From: Methanosarcina horonobensis HB-1 = JCM 15518
GTDB lineage: Archaea; Halobacteriota; Methanosarcinia; Methanosarcinales; Methanosarcinaceae
DNA length: 64,000 bases
Direction of reading: 5' to 3'
Assembly (NCBI RefSeq): GCF_000970285.1
Contig: NZ_CP009516.1
Coordinates: forward strand, 2,583,036 to 2,647,035
The translations under genes were made by a program, and so were the position numbers. This document shows, in pieces, positions 7,699 through 14,195 of the stretch (positions are counted from its first letter, which is position 1; every line of letters begins with the position of its first letter). The notes under the pieces are model-generated. The model was not told the origin of the DNA. It saw nothing but the letters and a program-made list of their open reading frames with translations, and ran no database searches.

Positions 7699-8325
7699 AT
7701 GGGAATTATACTAGGTTATGCCAGGACATCAACTTCTAAACAGGATATAGATAATCAGATCATAGCCTTAAAAGAAGCTGGTGTATTACCTGAGAATATT
7801 TTTTATGATGAAGGAGTTTCAGGTTTAACTCTGGCTAAGAACAGGAAAGCTTTTAAAAAAGTTTATGAAATGATTCAAAACGGAGAAGTTGATAGGCTTT
7901 ACGTTTTTGAACTCTCAAGGATAGGGAGGTCCTCGGCTGAAACATTGCAGCTTTTCATAGATATAGAACTTAAAGGAGTACAAATTATTTCCTTAAGTCC
8001 TAATGAGGCCTGGACGAAACTTGTAGATGAAAACATGAAAGGAATCAGGAATATCTTTGTCAGTATGTTCGCCTGGTTTGCTGATATAGAAAAAAAATCC
8101 CTGTCCGAAAGAACTAAATTAGGTCAGGAAAGAGCAAGGAAAGAAGGAAAGAAAATAGGAAGACCAGAAAGCGAACCGGATAAAAAAGAATACAATAAGC
8201 TAAAGGCTACGGGCTTAAAGCCTGCACAGATTGCCAGGGTAATGCAGATCCCTCCCTCTACTCTTTATAAATGGGTCGATAGGTGGGAAGAAGAAGAAAG
8301 GATAAAACGAAATCAGGAACTTTAA
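7699..8325 (+). CDS. Small serine recombinase (resolvase/invertase)
   Basis: A 208-residue member of the resolvase/invertase family. The catalytic-domain N-terminus GYARTSTSKQD contains the nucleophile candidate Ser11 in the Y-x-R-x-S context. The arginine-bearing segment FELSRIGRSS follows near residue 75, and the C-terminal HTH near 165-195 (KPAQIARVMQIPPSTLYKWV). It may resolve dimers of the circular form or invert a segment. It is not next to tnpB in the usual IS607 order, and the IS at 8939 is IS605-like, so I regard it as an element gene. Direct repeats lie just upstream. Confidence 0.85.
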   Translation: MGIILGYARTSTSKQDIDNQIIALKEAGVLPENIFYDEGVSGLTLAKNRKAFKKVYEMIQNGEVDRLYVFELSRIGRSSAETLQLFIDIELKGVQIISLSPNEAWTKLVDENMKGIRNIFVSMFAWFADIEKKSLSERTKLGQERARKEGKKIGRPESEPDKKEYNKLKATGLKPAQIARVMQIPPSTLYKWVDRWEEEERIKRNQEL

Positions 8326-8338
8326 GGGGGTCTGAAGA

Positions 8339-8626
8339 TTGTTAACTTTTCCAATAAAAAAACAATGGTTTGATATGATAAAGTCTGGAGAAAAAAAGGA
8401 AGAATATAGAGAACTAAAGCCCTTCTATATCTCAAGGCTTGGGGCTCTACAGGGGCAGATAATAGACGTTTGTCTAAGGAACGGGTATTCTTCTTCCTCT
8501 CCCTCTCTTATTGCCTCCTGTGAGGTCACAACAGGGGCAGGGCTTAAAGCCTGGGGTGCAATCCCTGGAAAATATTATTTTGTTTTAAAAATTCTTTCTG
8601 TCAAGAGAGTGCCTAAGGAGGTCTGA
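8339..8626 (+). CDS. ASCH-domain protein
   Basis: A 95-residue protein of the PUA-like ASCH fold: FPIKKQWFDMIKSGEKKEEYRE is followed by GYSSSSPSLIA and the KAWGAIPGKYYFVLKI strand region. ASCH proteins bind RNA or modified nucleosides and are common in viruses. The start is TTG after AAGGGGGT. It shares this SD-TTG layout with the next two genes, so the three probably form one unit after the recombinase. Confidence 0.75.
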   Translation: MLTFPIKKQWFDMIKSGEKKEEYRELKPFYISRLGALQGQIIDVCLRNGYSSSSPSLIASCEVTTGAGLKAWGAIPGKYYFVLKILSVKRVPKEV

Positions 8627-8629
8627 AAA

Positions 8630-8755
8630 TTGAAATTAAGCAAATGCTCTGGTTGTGAATATTCAATACTTGATTTCGTCCTACTTATAGGCTGTATAAT
8701 TGTTTGTTGGGCTTGTATGATTCTCTTAAATTTGCTCATGTTTGCAAGTCCTTAA
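8630..8755 (+). CDS. Very small membrane protein
   Basis: A 41-residue protein, TTG start after AAGGAGGT, with CSGC near the N-terminus and one long hydrophobic helix (FVLLIGCIIVCWACMILL). Likely a single-pass membrane protein. Strong SD, and the same architecture as the genes on either side. Confidence 0.6.
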   Translation: MKLSKCSGCEYSILDFVLLIGCIIVCWACMILLNLLMFASP

Positions 8756-8772
8756 TTAAGGGGGTCTGAAAA

Positions 8773-8985
8773 TTGAAATACTCAGCTGCTGATGTAAATG
8801 ATATAATTGATGAAATGTGTGATTTAATAAAAGAGTTACTACATTTTCAATATGGATTATGTTTAAAAGATTCAGATTTTATTCAGCTAAAAAAACTCAC
8901 AAAACAAATAATTGTAACATATCTCTCAATTATTGTCGTGGAGCGCGGAGGTCGCGAAAACCCACTTGCTTTAGCAGTGGGATGA
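8773..8985 (+). pseudogene. Small gene interrupted by the IS605-type element
   Basis: It begins at TTG after AAGGGGGT. The native part covers about 55 residues and ends in a hydrophobic tail at 8938, where the IS left end begins; the last 15 codons to the stop at 8985 are IS sequence. If the element were excised at the boundaries proposed here, the frame would stop about four codons later, so little is lost. No family recognised. Confidence 0.6.
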
Positions 8986-10342
8986 AGCAGAACCTCGTCT
9001 CTTCATAAAAGTAAATAGTTATTTATACTATTAATACGTTGTGTATACATAATGCTGAGTATAACAAACAATCTTCATTTAAACAATAAACAATATGAGG
9101 CACTTAGAACACTTAGCAGAGCATCTAAAAATCTGTATAATCTAGGGTTGTATAATACAAGGCAGTATTACTTCCAGAATAATTCTTTTTTGAAATATCC
9201 TCAGAACTATCATCTTTGTAAGGACGATGCAAATTACAAGATGATGCAGGCAGCAACAGCACAGCAATCTCTAAAGTATGTAGAAAGATCAATGAGAAGT
9301 TGGTTTGGTCTGCTGAAGATGTATAAAAATGGACAGCTTGATAAACCTAGTATTCCTCATTACCTTGATAAAGAAGGATATTTCATGATAGCGTTTCCCA
9401 AGAATGCTTTTTCTATCAAAAATGGAAAAGTTAGACTAGGTATATCAAACGAATTCAAAAAAGAATATTCTAAAGATCTTCTAACCTTTAAAATTCCCTC
9501 GTTCTTGAATAAATCATACATCCAAGAAATCCACATAATCCCTATGTATGATGGAAAATATTTCAAGATAAAATATTGTTACGAAGAGAAAAAACAAACT
9601 GTTGACATTGATTACTCTAAATATCTTAGTATAGATCTTGGTGTTTCTAATTTTGCTACATTTGTAGATACCAATGGGACTGCCACAATAATTGACGGTA
9701 AGTATGTAAAATCTCTTAACCAATGGTATAACAAAGAAAATGCTAGATTACAGAGTATCAAAGATAAACAAGGAATTAAACAGATTACTAACAGACAGAT
9801 TAAGTTACTTTCTAAAAGAACAACTAAAATTACTGAATTCATGAATCGAACAGTAGACTACCTCATAAAACACTGTCTTAAAAACAAGATAGGTAATATT
9901 TTGATTGGTGAATTAACAGGAATCAAGCAAGGAATTAATCACGGTAGAAGGAATAATCAAAACTTTGTTCAGATTCCTTTTGGTAAGTTTAAAGGTAAAT
10001 TAGAGAGTAAATGTAATTTTTACGGTATTAAGTATACTCTTGTGGATGAATCCTATACAAGTCAAGTAGACTCTTTAGCTCTCGATCCAATAGAAAAACC
10101 TGAGTATGGAAGAACTAGGAGAGTTAAGAGAGGATTGTATAAAAGTTCTACAGGACAGTTAATTAATGCAGATATTAACGGAGCATTAAACATTCTTAGA
10201 AAAGTAGTCGGTGATTCGGTAGTAAAACCGATAACCGATAGAGGTCTTGTCAACAGACCAACTAGGCTAAGATTAGCCTATGAATTAAATTGCCAACCCG
10301 AAGGGAAAGCAAGCCTCACTGCTTTAGCGTGAGGTAGTTGAC
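8939..10342 (+). mobile_element. IS200/IS605-type element carrying only tnpB
   Basis: The left end TGGAGCGCGGAGG is followed by a hairpin (CCCACT...AGTGGG, 8971-8991) and GATGAAG. The right end has a hairpin CCTCAC...GTGAGG (about 10315-10334) and finishes near GTTGAC. The same left-end layout occurs at 37396, showing one family. No target duplication is expected for this family. No tnpA lies inside, so movement would need a transposase in trans. Exact ends are approximate to a few bases. Confidence 0.8.
9052..10332 (+). CDS. tnpB: TnpB-type RNA-guided nuclease homolog (IS605 OrfB)
   Basis: A 426-residue protein with the RuvC-like triad in order: D195 (SIDLGVSN), E287 (IGELTG), D374 (NADINGA). 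The zinc-finger cysteines usual between the last two motifs are absent; the region reads [19 protein letters not shown]. The C-terminal 40 residues run into the right-end hairpin, where the omega RNA of TnpB systems would overlap the gene. TnpB cuts DNA next to the element's insertion motif and favours retention of the element. It is probably expressed from an IS promoter within 8990-9050 (TATA-like TTTATACTA). Confidence 0.85.
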   Translation: MLSITNNLHLNNKQYEALRTLSRASKNLYNLGLYNTRQYYFQNNSFLKYPQNYHLCKDDANYKMMQAATAQQSLKYVERSMRSWFGLLKMYKNGQLDKPSIPHYLDKEGYFMIAFPKNAFSIKNGKVRLGISNEFKKEYSKDLLTFKIPSFLNKSYIQEIHIIPMYDGKYFKIKYCYEEKKQTVDIDYSKYLSIDLGVSNFATFVDTNGTATIIDGKYVKSLNQWYNKENARLQSIKDKQGIKQITNRQIKLLSKRTTKITEFMNRTVDYLIKHCLKNKIGNILIGELTGIKQGINHGRRNNQNFVQIPFGKFKGKLESKCNFYGIKYTLVDESYTSQVDSLALDPIEKPEYGRTRRVKRGLYKSSTGQLINADINGALNILRKVVGDSVVKPITDRGLVNRPTRLRLAYELNCQPEGKASLTALA

Positions 10343-10356
10343 TGGTGGTTTTTTAA

Positions 10357-10674
10357 CTAATCAGCCTTTTCTACTTCTATATTTTCTATTTTGCCATTGG
10401 GATAATCTATAGAATATATTATTCGTATAATAATCATATCTCCTTTCTCTATATGTTCAGAGAATAATTCAACAGGATAATAAAAAATCTCCTTAGTATC
10501 TATTTCTTCTAATTCTATATATCTTCCAGAAAAAGAATTGTTTCCAGTATATATATAAGTCCTCTCATATACCTGCCCTGACTCTACATACATAAAAAGA
10601 AAAATAAAAGAAATTAAACTAAATCCTATCAAAACCTTTCCTATTTTCCTCCGGTCCATATAACTCAGCCTCAA
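10357..10674 (-). CDS. Single-pass membrane protein
   Basis: About 105 residues with a basic N-terminus, one transmembrane helix near residues 12-30 and an extracytoplasmic C-terminal domain of about 70 residues. The start may be the TTG overlapping the stop of the RHH gene (TTGA) or the ATG at 10659. Cotranscribed leftward with the RHH regulator. No known family. Confidence 0.6.
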   Translation of the reverse strand: MRLSYMDRRKIGKVLIGFSLISFIFLFMYVESGQVYERTYIYTGNNSFSGRYIELEEIDTKEIFYYPVELFSEHIEKGDMIIIRIIYSIDYPNGKIENIEVEKAD

Positions 10675-10820
10675 ATCTGTTTGAGCACACAGCTAAAAAT
10701 CAGCTTCGTAAGCGTGGACATATCAGTATTATACTTTTTTGCCTTCTTCTGCAAATCAGCTTTCACGTGTCTTGGTAATTTCACAGACAACAATTCAGTA
10801 TCAGCTTTCTCCTTACTCAT
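10671..10820 (-). CDS. Ribbon-helix-helix regulator
   Basis: A 49-residue protein with the RHH pattern LLSVKLPRHVKADLQKKAKK followed by MSTLTKLIFSCVL. It lies leftward just before the membrane protein and divergent from the late operon, a good position for a repressor of that operon. On the plus strand a longer frame (10681-10983) is its shadow. A TATA-like run lies around 10910-10935 on its upstream side. Confidence 0.7.
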   Translation of the reverse strand: MSKEKADTELLSVKLPRHVKADLQKKAKKYNTDMSTLTKLIFSCVLKQI

Positions 10821-10991
10821 CTTTTTTCATCCTCCTGGTCTCCGAATCCCAGGGCCGTTCATTGTCCTCTCAGGTTCCGGGCTGACCTCGTTCTATTTAG
10901 ACGTAAGACAATGTATATATCAAACTATAAATACATGTTCTATACTAATTATCTTTGTTTATTTTTCATCTTATCTTTTTTAATTCTAATT

Positions 10992-11036
10992 CCAATAACT
11001 ATTTATCTTCAAGTTATGGGACCAATAACTATATAT
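10992..11036. promoter_or_regulatory. Direct repeats upstream of the late operon
   Basis: CCAATAACTATTTAT (10992) and CCAATAACTATATAT (11022) are nearly identical and spaced 30 bp, three helical turns. They sit between the leftward RHH gene and the first late gene at 11118. They look like operator copies or BRE/TATA-containing promoter elements for the late operon; the regulator is unknown. Confidence 0.5.
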
Positions 11037-11117
11037 TTATGATATTCTGATGTACTTACTAGGGTTTCTTACAAACCTCTCCAAAAAAACGGACTCAAAA
11101 ATAAGAGGTATATATTT

Positions 11118-11303
11118 TTGTTTGAAAAGCTAAAAGGCTTCTTAGCAGAGTTCAAAAACAATATAACTATTCTCAAAACTCTCTGTCTATCAAGCATTTC
11201 TATAGGTATGTCCTGCTCAAACAGAAAACTAAATAGAGATACTATAGACTATATGAGAGGCTGTATTGATCAGCAAAAACAATCTATCAAACAAAAAAGG
11301 TAA
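11118..11303 (+). CDS. Small hypothetical protein
   Basis: A 61-residue basic helical protein, TTG start preceded by AAGAGGT at about 10 bases. No transmembrane segment or known family. First gene of the late (morphogenesis-like) operon. Confidence 0.5.
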   Translation: MFEKLKGFLAEFKNNITILKTLCLSSISIGMSCSNRKLNRDTIDYMRGCIDQQKQSIKQKR

Positions 11304-11315
11304 CAGGTGATACAT

Positions 11316-11555
11316 ATGGCAGATATAACAGATGGTGTAATAGGTATGGGGATTTTCGTTATCGTCCTCGCAATCGTGGCAATGATCATATCAAAAATCG
11401 CTCCAAATGTAGTTGGTACTGATGACGTATCCAATGCTACAATTGCCACAATTTTCTCAAGCGGCTGGGCTGGCCTCGGTTTAGCAGCAATCGGTGTAGT
11501 CGTCTTTGGTGCCGTGCTGATCCTCGGAATTGTAATGGCACTTCGCAGACAGTAA
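11316..11555 (+). CDS. Small two-helix membrane protein, candidate coat protein
   Basis: A 79-residue protein that is almost all hydrophobic: helix 1 at about 9-30 (GIFVIVLAIVAMIISKI), a short polar Thr/Ser/Asp linker, helix 2 at about 50-75, and a basic RRQ end. This is the layout of major coat proteins of spindle-shaped and other membrane-based archaeal viruses. GGTGAT gives a 5-base SD spacing to ATG 11316; an upstream GTG at 11307 is less likely. The coat role is inference from size, topology and position at the head of the late operon. Confidence 0.65.
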   Translation: MADITDGVIGMGIFVIVLAIVAMIISKIAPNVVGTDDVSNATIATIFSSGWAGLGLAAIGVVVFGAVLILGIVMALRRQ

Positions 11556-11569
11556 AAAAGGTGAGACCC

Positions 11570-11875
11570 TTGATCTCATCTATTTATATCTTTTTTGGCT
11601 TTGTCACTCTTCTAATTTTCTTCCTTGCTTTCTACGATTTCGGAGCTACACGGTCCAGAGCCGCTATTCTTCCCGCTCTGCTCAGTTTCGCACTCGGTAT
11701 AATGATGTGTGCGTTTTCCTGGAATATCACTTCTCTATCAGGGGGGGTAGAACTCTCAGCACTGCAGGGATGGGAAAGCTACGCTTTGTCAGGATTCTGG
11801 TTCATCATTACAGTAATCGGTTTCCTGCTTACGATGGTAATAGTGCTCGAAACTCCAAAAGATATCTTAGAATAA
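11570..11875 (+). CDS. Three-helix membrane protein
   Basis: About 101 residues with hydrophobic helices near 4-24, 34-52 and 72-92. The TTG at 11570 is preferred because GGTGAG is properly spaced before it; a GTG at 11561 would coincide with the SD. It follows the candidate coat gene directly and ends at a strong SD for the next gene. Family unknown; probably envelope-associated. Confidence 0.6.
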   Translation: MISSIYIFFGFVTLLIFFLAFYDFGATRSRAAILPALLSFALGIMMCAFSWNITSLSGGVELSALQGWESYALSGFWFIITVIGFLLTMVIVLETPKDILE

Positions 11876-11888
11876 GGAGGGGGTAAAA

Positions 11889-12377
11889 TTGGAACATATA
11901 CAAGATGACTATATAGATAACTCTTACATTCCTGGAAACATCCCGGTAAATAATTCCAGATCCTATAACGACCAGCTTGATTTTATAAAAGAACTTCTCA
12001 AAAAAGACGAACTGAAAGCGCACATCTCTGAAGATCTTGAAATCTATTTTGACAGCATAGTAAAAAATCTTGCAGTATCAAACTTTTCCGAATCAGAAAT
12101 ACGGCTTATGATCCTGCGCTTCGATGATCTGAAAACAAGCTTCCTTATGCAGTTTCCCCCAGGTGCTTATACTCATGAAATGGAAACTCAATTCACTTCA
12201 ATGCGAAACGTTCTTTGTGCTGAACTATCACGAGCAAAAGACGGATTCGAACGAAAACTAATGGCAACTAGCATCCAACAATCCTACATGCAGTCTGACC
12301 TAAGAGGATATCCCCAATTCCAGCAGACTAGCTCAGGGGGATTCTTTAACAAAATAAGAAGAATGTTTAACAGGTAA
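11889..12377 (+). CDS. Soluble helical protein of the late operon
   Basis: A 162-residue protein starting at TTG after AAGGAGGGGGT. It is mostly helical and acidic with a basic C-terminal tail (FFNKIRRMFNR) that could touch a membrane. No signal peptide and no recognised family. Flanked by membrane-protein genes, it may be an internal virion or assembly protein. Confidence 0.6.
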   Translation: MEHIQDDYIDNSYIPGNIPVNNSRSYNDQLDFIKELLKKDELKAHISEDLEIYFDSIVKNLAVSNFSESEIRLMILRFDDLKTSFLMQFPPGAYTHEMETQFTSMRNVLCAELSRAKDGFERKLMATSIQQSYMQSDLRGYPQFQQTSSGGFFNKIRRMFNR

Positions 12378-12391
12378 TAAATAAATAGGCG

Positions 12392-13054
12392 ATGATAAAA
12401 ATGCTCTTAATAATCCTTCTAATAATCATTGTATTGCTAGGTATAGCTACCCTTACTTTATTCGGGTACTTGCTCGTATCTCTTCCATTTGCTCTCCCGT
12501 ATCTTATAACCAAATTCAAAAACGGTATACTACTTATTCTAAAAACAGATACAGGAAATTATAGATTTGTCCCTCTTTCTAACAGCTATAATTCTAAAAC
12601 GTTCGGGACCTTCATCCCAAACCCGGACGCAATAATGCGTATCGCAGGTATATCAGTTGCATTCGCATCTCAAAAAATGGCTGTAATCCCCTCACAGGAA
12701 GCATGTGTAGCAGGAACCAAACTCAAAGAAGCTCGGGCAGATGTCTACACAAACATCAATCAAACAGCTGCAGCCGCTGAACAAAAAGGAATCCTAACCA
12801 AAGTTGACGTAGATGCTCTCTATATGTACTCTCAGAACATCAGCCCAAACTTCGTCGAAAAGCGAATTGCAATAAGGACAGCTGAAATACTAGCTCAGAA
12901 TAAGGACCAACTTCAAAAAATGATGGGGTATGCAATGGTATTTTTCATCCTGCTCATCGGTGCAGGCATAGCCTGGCACATGATAAGTTCAGGTTCTGGC
13001 TCTGCAGTAGTTGACACAATCTCCACAGCTGCCGGTACAGCTGTTAATATCTGA
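12392..13054 (+). CDS. Membrane protein with a large soluble middle domain
   Basis: A 220-residue protein with an N-terminal double hydrophobic region (residues 4-40), a polar middle domain (about 55-180, Ala-rich helices) and a C-terminal transmembrane helix (about 180-200) before a Gly/Ser/Ala-rich end. This anchored-at-both-ends topology suits a virion scaffold or membrane-remodelling protein. No family recognised. Confidence 0.6.
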   Translation: MIKMLLIILLIIIVLLGIATLTLFGYLLVSLPFALPYLITKFKNGILLILKTDTGNYRFVPLSNSYNSKTFGTFIPNPDAIMRIAGISVAFASQKMAVIPSQEACVAGTKLKEARADVYTNINQTAAAAEQKGILTKVDVDALYMYSQNISPNFVEKRIAIRTAEILAQNKDQLQKMMGYAMVFFILLIGAGIAWHMISSGSGSAVVDTISTAAGTAVNI

Positions 13055-13064
13055 GGTGACCAAT

Positions 13065-13307
13065 ATGAATTATATAAAAATATTAGAATTTTTATATAAA
13101 TACTTAACAAACATAACTACTCTAAAAATCCTTCTAGGCATCTCTCTTGTAGGTGCCTCCCTTTGCCTTGTAAATGTATTTTCTGGCCTTGCTTGGGCTC
13201 CTGGGCTCTGCATCTACAGCGCAGCTGCTTATCTTTTCTATCAGTCGTATCTCTCGATAAAATCAAAAGAGGGTAACATTGTTCTGTTAAACCAATCTAA
13301 CGATTAA
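13065..13307 (+). CDS. Small two-helix membrane protein
   Basis: An 80-residue protein with two hydrophobic segments (about 22-38 and 44-62). The ATG at 13065 has a GAGGTGA SD; the in-frame extension to 13011 overlaps the preceding gene and is rejected. Lies directly before tatC. Confidence 0.6.
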   Translation: MNYIKILEFLYKYLTNITTLKILLGISLVGASLCLVNVFSGLAWAPGLCIYSAAAYLFYQSYLSIKSKEGNIVLLNQSND

Positions 13308-13332
13308 TTGCAGTCCTATGGAGGTCTCTATA

Positions 13333-14022
13333 TTGCAGTCTCATATCAGCGAACTCAGGATGCGAATTATCAGAATAATGTTAGTTTCTACGGTCTTGTT
13401 TTTCGCTGTATGGGGAAGTTCAGATTATATAATTAGGTTGATCCTGAGCATCACGCCTATGCAAACGCTAACAGTAACGCCTTTCGAGTCAATGACATCC
13501 AGGTTCTTGATTACTGGATATCTGGTAATATTAGCTGTATTCCCGTACACAGTGTATGAAGGGTATTGCTTCATATCTCCCGGTCTGTATGAAAAAGAAA
13601 AAGTCGTATTAAAAACCGGAATTCCTATAATGTACTGTTCGTACATGCTCGGGGCAATTATCCCTGCATATTTGCTATCAAAATTCATACTCTCTACATT
13701 GTCAGGATATGTTATTGCAGGTGTTTCCGGTACTATATCCTTACAATCTCTGATATCTTTCGTATTGACAATGAGCATTATCACAGGTGTAATTTTCTGC
13801 ATACCTGCGATTTCGGGAGGACTGTCTTATCTTGGAATTCTTAATGCTGAAACGATGAAAAAATACAGAAAACACTTTGTAATTTTTGCTTGTGTTTTTA
13901 GCGCAATTGTGACGCCTCCTGATATCATAAGCATGGCGGTCATGACTCTACCAATGGTGGGGCTTTTCGAAATTAGTATTCTGCTATCTAAAGTAATTGA
14001 AAGAACGAGGAATAAGAAATGA
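13333..14022 (+). CDS. tatC: Twin-arginine translocase subunit TatC
   Basis: TatC is the receptor that binds twin-arginine signal peptides and, with TatA, moves folded proteins across the membrane. The protein opens with the conserved HISELRMRIIR segment. It has six predicted helices and the signature loop FPYTVYEGYCF followed by ISPGLYEKEK, with the invariant Glu and the F-x-x-P-G-L-Y motif. At about 229 residues it is of normal length. The TTG at 13333 lies 7 bases after GGAGGT and gives the family N-terminus; an in-frame ATG at 13318 sits on the SD. Its stop overlaps the tatA start (ATGA). A complete-looking TatC inside a provirus is highly unusual. Confidence 0.93.
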   Translation: MQSHISELRMRIIRIMLVSTVLFFAVWGSSDYIIRLILSITPMQTLTVTPFESMTSRFLITGYLVILAVFPYTVYEGYCFISPGLYEKEKVVLKTGIPIMYCSYMLGAIIPAYLLSKFILSTLSGYVIAGVSGTISLQSLISFVLTMSIITGVIFCIPAISGGLSYLGILNAETMKKYRKHFVIFACVFSAIVTPPDIISMAVMTLPMVGLFEISILLSKVIERTRNKK

Positions 14023-14186
14023 TTGGAACAATGGAATTAATTTGTATTTGTGGGATAGCTGCACTCTTATTTGGAGCGACAAAACTTCCAGAATTCGCTC
14101 GGGCACTCGGGAGCAGTGTCGGAGAGTTCAGAAAAGCAAAACTGGAAGTTGATAAAGAAGTTAAAGAGCTTGAAAATAAACAGTGA
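14019..14186 (+). CDS. tatA: Twin-arginine translocase subunit TatA
   Basis: A 55-residue protein, short for TatA but with its signature: a membrane helix (ELICICGIAALLF), the hinge and amphipathic helix LFGATKLPEFARALGSSVGE, then FRKAK and a short charged tail. TatA forms the pore or membrane-thinning assembly around TatC. It overlaps tatC by four bases and ends 9 bases before the Tat-substrate gene, with GAGGT serving as that gene's SD. No tatB is present, as in other minimal TatAC systems. Confidence 0.93.
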   Translation: MIGTMELICICGIAALLFGATKLPEFARALGSSVGEFRKAKLEVDKEVKELENKQ

Positions 14187-14195
14187 GGTATTTCT

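Noticed and set aside
7699-10332. Serine recombinase plus tnpB as an IS607 element
   Set aside because: The genes are 730 bases apart with three unrelated genes between, and tnpB lies within its own IS605-type ends.
10681-10983. Plus-strand 100-codon frame
   Set aside because: It opposes a clear RHH gene on the minus strand and reads into non-coding DNA.
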